DNA of 64,000 bases from an uncultured Clostridia bacterium (GTDB taxonomy: Bacteria > Bacillota > Clostridia > Oscillospirales > Ruminococcaceae). Of this stretch, positions 32,470 to 40,757 are shown piece by piece (the first letter of the stretch is position 1; every line of letters starts with the position of its first letter). The notes beneath the pieces were generated by a model. That model worked only from the letters and a program-made list of their open reading frames with translations, searched no databases and was not told the origin of the DNA. The position numbers were made by a program, and so were the translations under genes. The stretch is taken from assembly GCA_947589035.1 (NCBI GenBank), contig CANPYZ010000001.1, positions 1-64,000 of the forward strand, in the 5' to 3' direction.

Positions 32470-34803
32470 ATGAAGAAATTACTCGCAGGAATCGCAAGCG
32501 TTGCCTTAAGTGCGGCAGCCTTAAGCGCACCAATGCAGCAAATTGCTGATTTGCCTGTAAAAGCGGAAGAATTTAACGTGAATTATGCGGAAGCGTTGCA
32601 GAAATCCATGTTTTTCTATGAAGTACAGCAAGCCGGAGAATTACCGGACTGGAACATGGTTTCATGGCGTGCGGATTCCATGCTGACAGATGAAGTGCCT
32701 GGCGGTTGGTTTGATGCGGGGGATCATTTTAAATTCGCCCTGACGAATGCCTACACGGCAGCAATTATGGCATGGGGCGTGATTGAATACAAAGATGCCC
32801 TCAAGAAAGCAGGACTTTACGAACTGTACATGAATAATTTACAGTGGGGTTTAGATTATGTTGCCGGCTGTGATAAAGGCGATGCAGTTGTTGGCACAAT
32901 CGGAGACGGATTCGACCACCAATGGTGGGGCAGTGCGGAAGTTTACATGCGGAAGTATCAGTTGACAACCGGAGACGACAAACGCCCGTATGATTTAATT
33001 ACGGCAACTTCCACTACGGCGCAAATGGCAGCTGCAATGGCAGCAGGGTCTATTGCGTTCAAAGAAGAAAACCCTGAACTTGCGGAAAGTTATCTGAAAC
33101 ATGCGAAAAGTTTATTCGAATTATCGGACAAAACGAGAAGCAATGATGACCAGGGCGAACAGAAACAATATTACCCGGCAACGGATTATTTTGATGATTT
33201 ATTTTATGCGGCGAACTGGCTTTATCGGGCAACGCAGGAACAGGAATATTTAGACAAATGCGATGAATACATTCCGAATTTAGCGACGGAATCGCAGTCC
33301 ACGGAACGGAAATATACATGGGGCTTTTGCTGGGACGATGCATTACAGGGAGCAGCCTTGTTATATTATGAAAACACCGGAAAACAGGAATGGAAAGACC
33401 AGATTGACCACCATTTGCAATATTGGATTGACGGGTACGGCGGAAAGAAAGTAGAATACACGCCGGACGGCTTAGCGTGGTTAATGGAATGGGGATCTTT
33501 ACGGCATGTGACTTCAACGGCATGGATTGCGAAATTAGCAAGCGATGTGATGTTCAAAGACGAACCGGAAAAAGCAGAAAAATATAATCAATGGGCGAAA
33601 GAACAGTTAGATTACTGCTTTGGAAACAATGATTTAAATTTATGTTATGTGCAGGGCATGGGCGAGAATAACCCGAAAACATTTCATCACCGGACGGCTT
33701 CAGGGATTCACGATGACCATTGGCAAAGTTTAGGACTCGATGCAGCGGACACGGAAGCGGAAGGTTGGCAGACGGAATATGCACATACATTATATGGAGC
33801 ATTAGAGGGCGGACCGAGTAAAGACGGCACATTCATGGACGTTGTTTCACAATATCAGTATACGGAAGTCGCAATTGATTACAATGCAGGGTATACGGCG
33901 TTATTATGTGCAATGGTAGATGATTATGACTGCGAACCGTTAGCAGATTTTCCGCCGGAAGAAAAACCGAAATGGAATGAATTTGAAGTAGCGGCAGTGA
34001 TTCAGCAGAATCAGGCAAGCTACACGCAAATTCAAGTTTGGGCAATGAATCATTCTGCATGGCCTGCACGGGTAGTCAAAGATTTATCTTATAGATATTA
34101 TTTTGACGTATCGGAAGTATTAGATGCGGGATTAACAGTAGATGACATACAAGTGACTATTGGCTATGACCAGCACGCCGGAGATGAAGGCGCATTAAGC
34201 GTTTCGAAACCGATACAATATAAAGATAATATTTATTATGTAGAAATCAGTTTCAATGACGGTTCTGTAGTCATGCCAACAGGGCAGTCGGAACATAGAG
34301 CAGAAGCACAAATTCGTATAGCGGTAGCGGACACAGCACCGGCGGGAGCATGGGATCCGACGAATGACTATTCTTTCCAGGGGTTACAGGAAGGCGGACA
34401 GGATTTATTAAAATCTCCGGAAGCCTTAACGCCATATATTACGATGTATGACGGCGGAACGTTAATTTACGGAACTGAACCAGACGGAACAACGCCTTCT
34501 GAAAATCCCGTAACGAAACCAACAGAACCGCAAGATGACCCTACAAACGAACCCACGAACGCCCCGACAGAAGATTCAACCAATGAACCGACAGACGAAA
34601 TAGAATGCGGTGACGTGGACATGAACGGCGACATTAACATTTTAGATGTGATATTGCTGAACAGAAACTTATTAGGGAAATCGGAATTGAAAAGCAAAGA
34701 AGCAGCTGATGCTGATGCAAACGGAACACTTGCTCCGGCAGATGCGTTACTGATTATGAAGAGAATTGTGGGAATTGTTGACAAATTGCCATTCACTGGC
34801 TGA
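32470..34803 (+). CDS. Cellulosomal GH9 endoglucanase with CBM3c and dockerin
   Basis: 777 residues. Signal peptide (1-29), GH9 (about 33-480) with the catalytic aspartates in G-W-F-D-A-G-D-H and the acid glutamate in Y-T-E-V-A-I-D-Y-N-A-G, then a CBM3c-like module (about 497-655, W-N-E-F-E-V, then Y-R-Y-Y-F-D-V), a Pro/Thr linker, and a type I dockerin from residue 714 (D-M-N-G-D-I-N-I-L-D-V-I-L-L-N-R). GH9-CBM3c enzymes are processive endoglucanases. ATG 32470 has GAGAGGGG upstream; earlier in-frame codons lie in the promoter leader. Confidence 0.94.
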   Translation: MKKLLAGIASVALSAAALSAPMQQIADLPVKAEEFNVNYAEALQKSMFFYEVQQAGELPDWNMVSWRADSMLTDEVPGGWFDAGDHFKFALTNAYTAAIMAWGVIEYKDALKKAGLYELYMNNLQWGLDYVAGCDKGDAVVGTIGDGFDHQWWGSAEVYMRKYQLTTGDDKRPYDLITATSTTAQMAAAMAAGSIAFKEENPELAESYLKHAKSLFELSDKTRSNDDQGEQKQYYPATDYFDDLFYAANWLYRATQEQEYLDKCDEYIPNLATESQSTERKYTWGFCWDDALQGAALLYYENTGKQEWKDQIDHHLQYWIDGYGGKKVEYTPDGLAWLMEWGSLRHVTSTAWIAKLASDVMFKDEPEKAEKYNQWAKEQLDYCFGNNDLNLCYVQGMGENNPKTFHHRTASGIHDDHWQSLGLDAADTEAEGWQTEYAHTLYGALEGGPSKDGTFMDVVSQYQYTEVAIDYNAGYTALLCAMVDDYDCEPLADFPPEEKPKWNEFEVAAVIQQNQASYTQIQVWAMNHSAWPARVVKDLSYRYYFDVSEVLDAGLTVDDIQVTIGYDQHAGDEGALSVSKPIQYKDNIYYVEISFNDGSVVMPTGQSEHRAEAQIRIAVADTAPAGAWDPTNDYSFQGLQEGGQDLLKSPEALTPYITMYDGGTLIYGTEPDGTTPSENPVTKPTEPQDDPTNEPTNAPTEDSTNEPTDEIECGDVDMNGDINILDVILLNRNLLGKSELKSKEAADADANGTLAPADALLIMKRIVGIVDKLPFTG

Positions 34804-34870
34804 TTTTAGTGAAAATGCACAAAATTGAAGTACAGAGTTTATACAATATTCCGAAAATGCAAAAAACCTC

Positions 34871-34899
34871 TTTACTTTTCTGTGCAAATATACTATAAT
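34871..34899 (+). promoter_or_regulatory. Promoter of the second GH9 gene
   Basis: TTTACT (34871-34876), 17 bases, TATAAT (34894-34899). The spacer contains TGTGCAAA and a TGCACAAA lies at 34817-34824, similar to the boxes before the LacI gene. Confidence 0.75.
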
Positions 34900-35003
34900 A
34901 GAATTGACAGAGTTTTTAAAAAAATTCAACATGGTTATTATGCCTGTTTGCACTGATAGGCGTGATATAAATTATTATTTTATTTAATGGGAGGGTATTT
35001 CCA

Positions 35004-38000
35004 ATGCGTAAATTTAAGTTTGGAAAGAAGTTTGCCGCAGGCGCAGCAGCGTTAGCAATGGTAGCGACTTCTTCCGCAGCATCCGTAGCCAGCATGACAG
35101 CGTTTGCAGGGTCAATGCTTGGTGAAGGTACATTTGAAACGGGTGCAGGTCTGCCGTGGCATATTTGCGAAAACGGCACAGCATCTATGGCATTCGAAAT
35201 TAACAACGGTGTGTACGCAATTCAGATTAAGAACCCCGGCGGTGTGCAAAACGGCGGTGAAGACAGATGGGACTGCCAGTTCCGTCACAGACAGTTATCC
35301 ATTACTTATGGACATACATATCGTGTGACATATTCTGTTTATGCAACAAATGCAGGGTATATGTATTCCAAACTCGGTGACGTAACGAACGACGATGCAG
35401 AATACTGGCACTTAAACGGTAACCTTCTGGATTTGGAAACATATCAGGAAGGCATGTCTCAGGATGACCTGATTACTGCTTTAATGAATGCAAAGACAAA
35501 GAACGGACAGCAGACCACAAACGACCAGAACAATTGGGACGTGAAGTATTATGAAGGCTGGGACAAATGGAAGAATGAACAACTTCCAGCAAAACAATGG
35601 GTGACAAAGTCCTACGAGTTCGTTATTGATAAAGAATTTATGAATAATGACAATGTACAGGGCAACTGGCCTGAGGGCAAGAAGACCGTAGAATGGACAT
35701 TCCATTTCGGCGGTGATGGTCAATATACGCCTTTTGTTTGCTTCCCAGAAGGCACAATCATCAAGTTTGATAACTTGGCAATGATTGACATGTCAGGCGA
35801 CGAAAATGACTATCAGCCTGATGACCCGAAGGTAGAAAGAGACCTCGTATTGAATCAGGTAGGTTTCTATCCGAATCTGGAAAAGAAAGCCACTTTAGAA
35901 GTTCCTGCTGGCACAGCTCCGACAGCATTTGAAGTAAAAGATTCTTCCGGTGCAACTGTATATTCCGGTACTTCCGGCGAAACATTCGAAGATGCAACCG
36001 CTGGCGAAAATGTACAGATTTTAGATTTCTCTGAATTTACTACACCCGGCACAGGCTACACAGTTGTTGCAAATGGCAAAACTTCTCTGCCGTTCGACAT
36101 TGGCAATGACATTTATGACGGCTTAGTAACAGATGCCATGAACTACTACTATCTGAACCGTTCCGGCGTGGATTTGAGTGACCAGTATATTTCTGACTCC
36201 AAGGGTCATTATTCGAATCGTGAACACGATGCTGACAGAACACTCGGACGTAAAGCAGGACACAACCCAGATACAGCGTATGTTTGCCCCGAGTCTGAAG
36301 GTGACCATGGTTGGGTATACATTTACACAGCAGAACCGAATTATTCCGAATCAATCGACGTAACCGGCGGTTGGTACGATGCCGGCGACTATGGTAAATA
36401 CGTTGTCAATGGCGGTGTTTCCATGTGGACACTGGCAAATACATTCGAACGTGCGCAGGCAACAGGCAATGATGCGAAATGGGCTGATAATTCCGGTACA
36501 GTAAAAGTTCCGGAAGCAGGCAACGGCATTCCGGATATTCTGGACGAATTAATGTGGGAAGCTGATTTCTTTGAAAAAATGCAGAGAGATGACGGCATGG
36601 TTTACCACAAGATTCATGACTACAAGTGGACAGGACTTGGCGTAATGCCTTATATTGAAGAAGGCGTAACTGAAGAAGCCGCAAAAGTTTCCAACCCGAA
36701 GCGTATTGTTAAGCCGGTAACATATGCCGCAACATTGAACGCTGCTGCAGCATGGGCTCAGCTGGCACGTTTGCTGAAACCGTATGATGAAGCAAAAGCA
36801 AATGAATATATTGCTGCTGCTGAAAAGGCTTATTCCGCTGCAAAGGCAGAATTCACCGGAAAATATGGCGATATTTACGCTGACGTTGACGGCGACTACA
36901 CGAAAGACGGCATGTTTGCGCCTTTAGATCAGAACAAGGGCGGTGGTCCTTACGGGGATACACAGGTATCTGACGAATTTTATTGGGCATCAACAGAACT
37001 GTATATCACCACTGGCAAAGACGACTACGGCACAGACATGAGAGCATATAGTGAAGCATTCACTGTACCGACACATGTAGTTGGCGGTGAAAATAAGGGC
37101 GACCCGACAGCATTCACATGGGGAACTCTGGAAGCATTAGGCACAATGTCTCTTGCCCTGAATGAAAAGGCAGTTACTGCTGAAGAATACAAGAAATCGA
37201 CAGAAGCTGTACAGGCAGCTGCAGACTATTATGTAGATGTAATTGCTGAATCCGGTTACGGCACAAACTACGAAGGACAGGATTTGTCTGCAACAGTGAC
37301 TGTAATTGACGGCGACACCGCAACGGAAAAGACCATTGACATGAAGGGTGCATATGGCTGGGGTTCTAACTCCATGGTAGCCAATAATGCCATTGTTATG
37401 GGTCTTGCCTATGATTTATCCGGCGATGTGAAGTACCTCAACGGCACAGCTTCTTCCATGGACTACTTACTCGGCAGAAACGCAATGGAAAATTCCTATG
37501 TTACTGGCTGGGGAACTGACACAACCGACTATCCGCACCACAGATATTGGTGTCCTCAGATGAAGGCTGGCTGGCCTTATGCACCTTCCGGCTGTCTGTC
37601 CGGCGGACCTAACTCTAACATGAATGACCCGATGATTCAGGGCGCAGGCTACAAGATTGGTGAACTCGCACCGCAGAAGTGCTACTATGACCAGAACGAC
37701 GCATGGTCTGTAAACGAAATCACTATCAACTGGAATGCTCCATTAGTTTGGGTATCTTCCTTCTTAGAAGACGAAGGTTCACTTGAAAACAAACCCGATG
37801 TAAAGCCGACAGAACCGCCTTCCGGTGATGACACTAAAGACCCGACAAGCAACACAGATGAAACCAAAGACCCGACAAGTGGCGGTGACACAAAAGTTAC
37901 TAAGTGGGGCGACACAGACTGCAACGATGCTGTAGATATTCTGGACGTTATCTTACTGAACAGAAATATTTTAGGTAAATCTGAAATTACTCCTCAGGGT

Positions 38001-38117
38001 AAGACTAATTCCGATATCGATGTAAACGGCAAAGCTGAACCAGCTGATGCACTGAACATCATGAAACTGATTGTTAAGATTCTGGCAGACACAGACTGCC
38101 CAGTAAAAGCAAGTTAA
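35004..38117 (+). CDS. Cellulosomal CBM4-Ig-GH9 cellulase with dockerin
   Basis: 1037 residues. Signal peptide (to about A35), a CBM4-like module (about 40-265), an Ig-like CelD_N module (about 275-370, V-L-N-Q-V-G-F-Y-P), a GH9 domain (about 375-925) with G-W-Y-D-A-G-D-Y-G-K-Y and the catalytic glutamate in V-N-E-I-T-I-N-W-N-A, then a Thr/Pro linker and a dockerin from residue 969 (D-C-N-D-A-V-D-I-L-D-V-I-L-L-N-R). The CBM4-Ig-GH9 plan matches the cellobiohydrolase-like enzymes of other cellulosomes. GGGAGGG precedes ATG 35004. Codons lean to CTG, AAC and GGC, unlike the previous gene, as expected of very high expression. Confidence 0.94.
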   Translation: MRKFKFGKKFAAGAAALAMVATSSAASVASMTAFAGSMLGEGTFETGAGLPWHICENGTASMAFEINNGVYAIQIKNPGGVQNGGEDRWDCQFRHRQLSITYGHTYRVTYSVYATNAGYMYSKLGDVTNDDAEYWHLNGNLLDLETYQEGMSQDDLITALMNAKTKNGQQTTNDQNNWDVKYYEGWDKWKNEQLPAKQWVTKSYEFVIDKEFMNNDNVQGNWPEGKKTVEWTFHFGGDGQYTPFVCFPEGTIIKFDNLAMIDMSGDENDYQPDDPKVERDLVLNQVGFYPNLEKKATLEVPAGTAPTAFEVKDSSGATVYSGTSGETFEDATAGENVQILDFSEFTTPGTGYTVVANGKTSLPFDIGNDIYDGLVTDAMNYYYLNRSGVDLSDQYISDSKGHYSNREHDADRTLGRKAGHNPDTAYVCPESEGDHGWVYIYTAEPNYSESIDVTGGWYDAGDYGKYVVNGGVSMWTLANTFERAQATGNDAKWADNSGTVKVPEAGNGIPDILDELMWEADFFEKMQRDDGMVYHKIHDYKWTGLGVMPYIEEGVTEEAAKVSNPKRIVKPVTYAATLNAAAAWAQLARLLKPYDEAKANEYIAAAEKAYSAAKAEFTGKYGDIYADVDGDYTKDGMFAPLDQNKGGGPYGDTQVSDEFYWASTELYITTGKDDYGTDMRAYSEAFTVPTHVVGGENKGDPTAFTWGTLEALGTMSLALNEKAVTAEEYKKSTEAVQAAADYYVDVIAESGYGTNYEGQDLSATVTVIDGDTATEKTIDMKGAYGWGSNSMVANNAIVMGLAYDLSGDVKYLNGTASSMDYLLGRNAMENSYVTGWGTDTTDYPHHRYWCPQMKAGWPYAPSGCLSGGPNSNMNDPMIQGAGYKIGELAPQKCYYDQNDAWSVNEITINWNAPLVWVSSFLEDEGSLENKPDVKPTEPPSGDDTKDPTSNTDETKDPTSGGDTKVTKWGDTDCNDAVDILDVILLNRNILGKSEITPQGKTNSDIDVNGKAEPADALNIMKLIVKILADTDCPVKAS

Positions 38118-38136
38118 GTTTTAAGCTTTAACACGA

Positions 38137-38170
38137 AAAGCAGGACGGAAAATTCCGTCCTGTTTTATTT
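38137..38170. terminator. Bidirectional terminator, GH9 / yqfD
   Basis: A palindrome (38141-38150 with 38153-38162) giving an 8-9-base-pair stem, flanked by AAAA and TTTTATTTTT. Confidence 0.85.
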
Positions 38171-39328
38171 TTCCGGAAAAAATTCTGAAGGCATACCGAT
38201 TTCCCCTTTCAGGGTGTAAGTTAATTCGCAGGAAATGCAATTTTCCGTAGAGGAATATTTTTTCTGGCAATCTAAAATTTCGATTTGTTCGGAAAGGAAA
38301 TTTTTCTCATAGCGGACAATATCAGCGTTCAAATCGAGTAGGGCTTCTTCTTCAGATTTCTGAATTACGGAAGTTTGTTTTTCAGTGGCAATACGCCGGA
38401 AAATGCCTATTGGAAGAGTGTGTTTTAAAAAGCAGAACGGGGTGTAAAATTCTTTCACGGAACATTCTGCATAATTTATTTTTTGCAAACTAAGGGGAAT
38501 TTTTAAATTAAAAATCTGAAGAAATTTTTGTGTAGTAATTTTTCCGGTAGGTTTCGTTTGAACGGTTTGAAAATATTGTGTGAGTTCGGCTTTTTGGGTG
38601 TAAATGCCGGTAATACTGCCGAGGGCGTGCCGGTAATGAACCTGTCCGTTTTCGTGTTGAATGATACCGCTAACGAGAATTTCCCCGGCAGAAACGCCGT
38701 CTTTAATTAAATGCATAAGCTGTCCGCTGTAAACATGAACGTCAGTAATTTGTGCATTATAGCGGGAAATAATATGGCAGGGGGTGCGTTCGTTCACCAT
38801 ATCAGGAACAGGGGCTTCTTCCGTAACCTGAACAATAAGGCGATTTCCGGTATGGCGCAAACCCGCCCAGGCGATTTCAGGAATGTTAATTCGTAAAAGC
38901 GTTTCGCAATGGCTCATGTCAATGTCTGTGATCCAAGTGCCAATTTTCACATTTTCCTGTTCTAATAGGGAAAGAATCACAGAATTGCTAACTTTCTGAT
39001 TGCCTTGAATGTCAATCATTTCCACAGTATTAGAATAATAAAAAATAATGATAATACTGCATAAAATGCCTATAGGAATCCCGAACCGGAAACGATAGCG
39101 TTTTAACTTTCCTGAAAGAGAAGGCTTTTTCTTAATGACGAGTTGAATTTGATATAATTCAGCAAGATGTTGTAATTTGAGTAAATCTTTTCCGGCGACA
39201 CGGCAGAAGAACATATTTCCCTTGCAATATTGATTAGTGCAGGAAATTGTACTATTCCGGATAGCGTTAATAAAAGGGTAAGGATTTTTCCCGATTGCCT
39301 GAACATCACAAAATTCATGAATTTGCAT
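38165..39328 (-). CDS. yqfD: Sporulation protein YqfD
   Basis: 387 residues. One membrane helix near residues 84-102 separates a small N-terminal cytoplasmic part from a large outer domain. The family-typical V-E-M-I-D-I-Q-G-N-Q-K-V-S and the repeated strands (W-A-G-L-R-H-T-G) are visible. YqfD works with YqfC in the mother cell during engulfment or spore coat formation in Bacillus. It follows yqfC by 4 bases. Confidence 0.88.
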   Translation of the reverse strand: MQIHEFCDVQAIGKNPYPFINAIRNSTISCTNQYCKGNMFFCRVAGKDLLKLQHLAELYQIQLVIKKKPSLSGKLKRYRFRFGIPIGILCSIIIIFYYSNTVEMIDIQGNQKVSNSVILSLLEQENVKIGTWITDIDMSHCETLLRINIPEIAWAGLRHTGNRLIVQVTEEAPVPDMVNERTPCHIISRYNAQITDVHVYSGQLMHLIKDGVSAGEILVSGIIQHENGQVHYRHALGSITGIYTQKAELTQYFQTVQTKPTGKITTQKFLQIFNLKIPLSLQKINYAECSVKEFYTPFCFLKHTLPIGIFRRIATEKQTSVIQKSEEEALLDLNADIVRYEKNFLSEQIEILDCQKKYSSTENCISCELTYTLKGEIGMPSEFFPEK

Positions 39329-39332
39329 GAAA

Positions 39333-39587
39333 TCAACTCTTTTCGGTTAAATTAAGGGAAGAAATTTTTCCGGTAACAATGACACTGCTGTCGTTATAAT
39401 CAGCGACACGCAAGCGAGAACCCCAGATTTCAACAATCATATCCACAGTTTGCAAACGGACGAGAACGTCATTATATTCTAAAATGCGCCGGCAATTTTC
39501 CACACGGAGGCGTTGATTTCCGTGTAAATGCAAATAAGTATCTAAATAAACCCAACCTGGAAAAGCGGGAGTGAATTTTTTCCGCAA
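39333..39587 (-). CDS. yqfC: YabP/YqfC family sporulation protein
   Basis: 84 residues. A small soluble beta protein of the YabP/YqfC family: N-C-R-R-I-L-E-Y-N-D, then V-D-M-I-V-E-I-W-G. The start is TTG 39587, with AAGGAGGG 5-6 bases upstream; the longer reading frame has no ribosome site. It is translated with yqfD. Confidence 0.87.
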   Translation of the reverse strand: MRKKFTPAFPGWVYLDTYLHLHGNQRLRVENCRRILEYNDVLVRLQTVDMIVEIWGSRLRVADYNDSSVIVTGKISSLNLTEKS

Positions 39588-39639
39588 GTGAATCCCTCCT
39601 TGCTTACTACAGTTTATGAACGGAATGGAAAAGATATGC

Positions 39640-39668
39640 GAATAATATTTTTTCATTTGGCATACGCT
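39640..39668 (+). promoter_or_regulatory. Possible sigma-E-type promoter of the YlbJ-like gene
   Basis: GAATAAT (39640-39646), 14 bases, CATACGCT (39661-39668). It matches the Bacillus sigma-E pattern (KMATATT-N14-CATACANT) in all but one base per box. The -10 ends only 15 bases before ATG 39684, so the leader would be very short. Confidence 0.4.
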
Positions 39669-39683
39669 GTAAAGGTGATGAAC

Positions 39684-40706
39684 ATGCATTTTTCAGATAG
39701 GAAAAATTTATTATTAATATGGGTGTTAATAAGTTTTACAGGAGCGGTATATTTTCATGAACAAGTGGGGAAAGCTGTATTAGAAGCCGGAAAACGGTGC
39801 ATTTCGGTGATTTTGCCGTCATTATATTTATTTTCAATATTATCTGTTTTCATGATTAAATCAGGAATATTAGAATATTTCACAAGACCTTTGCGGAAAA
39901 TTTCCCCTCATGCGGAATTATGGGGAATTGTCTTTTTTTCGCAAATCGGCGGTTATCCGACAGGCGCACAGCTTTTACACAGCCTATATCAGGAAGGCAG
40001 ACTCACGAAACAACAGGAAGAAAATTTACTTTGCAGCTGCATGGGAAGCGGATTTGGATTTTTATTTGCGACAGTGGGCGGAAATTTAACACTTGCCTTG
40101 ACGTTATGGGGAATATTAAGCCTTCCGAATTTTTTTCTTGCGTGGTTAATTTTGCGTTCAATGCCTGAACAGGAAAATTTTTCTTTACCGGAAAGGAAAA
40201 ATTTTTCTGTATTATTAACAGAAAGCGTGGAAAATGCCGCCGCCGCAATGCTGAAAATTTGCGGAATGATTTTAGCCTTCAGTGCATGGACGGGCATATT
40301 TAACAATATCATTGCACATTTGCCAGAATGGGCGGAAAGTATATTAGAAATCAGCAATTTAACAAAATATATGCAGAACGGCGGAAATCTTCCAACAGCG
40401 GTAAGTTTATTATCATTCGGGGGAATCTGCGTACATATTCAGCTTGCGACAATCAGTGAAAATCATTTTAATTGGAAAAAATTCTGGCTATCCCGGAGTT
40501 TAACGGCAGGCATTTCAGGAATATTATGCAGAACAGGAATGAAATTTTTATTTCCGGAAAGTATACCAGTTTTCTGGAGTGAAACGAAAGTTTCTTTATA
40601 CAGCGCACCGAGTGCCATTCCGACATATTGTTTAATACTGATGTCTGTTTTTTTGCTGAAAAAATATAATTTTTTCGCTAACAGCTTGACAAGTGCAGAA
40701 AAATAA
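39684..40706 (+). CDS. YlbJ-like sporulation membrane protein
   Basis: 340 residues with about eight membrane helices. The motifs G-G-Y-P-T-G-A-Q, E-N-A-A-A-A-M-L-K-I-C-G and F-G-G-I-C-V-H-I-Q are those of the YlbJ/nucleoside-recognition family; YlbJ acts in the mother cell and affects spore cortex in Bacillus. Adjacent, divergent yqfCD supports the sporulation role. ATG 39684 has AAAGGTG upstream; in-frame codons extend further up to 39588. The 3' end holds the -35 box of the GH5 promoter. Confidence 0.82.
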   Translation: MHFSDRKNLLLIWVLISFTGAVYFHEQVGKAVLEAGKRCISVILPSLYLFSILSVFMIKSGILEYFTRPLRKISPHAELWGIVFFSQIGGYPTGAQLLHSLYQEGRLTKQQEENLLCSCMGSGFGFLFATVGGNLTLALTLWGILSLPNFFLAWLILRSMPEQENFSLPERKNFSVLLTESVENAAAAMLKICGMILAFSAWTGIFNNIIAHLPEWAESILEISNLTKYMQNGGNLPTAVSLLSFGGICVHIQLATISENHFNWKKFWLSRSLTAGISGILCRTGMKFLFPESIPVFWSETKVSLYSAPSAIPTYCLILMSVFLLKKYNFFANSLTSAEK

Positions 40707-40714
40707 GTTAAAAT
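40686..40714 (+). promoter_or_regulatory. GH5 gene promoter
   Basis: TTGACA (40686-40691, inside the preceding gene), 17 bases, TAAAAT (40709-40714). Confidence 0.85.
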
Positions 40715-40757
40715 AATATTAGTAAGCATCTAAAAAAACAAGAGGAGGTTTTTTTTC

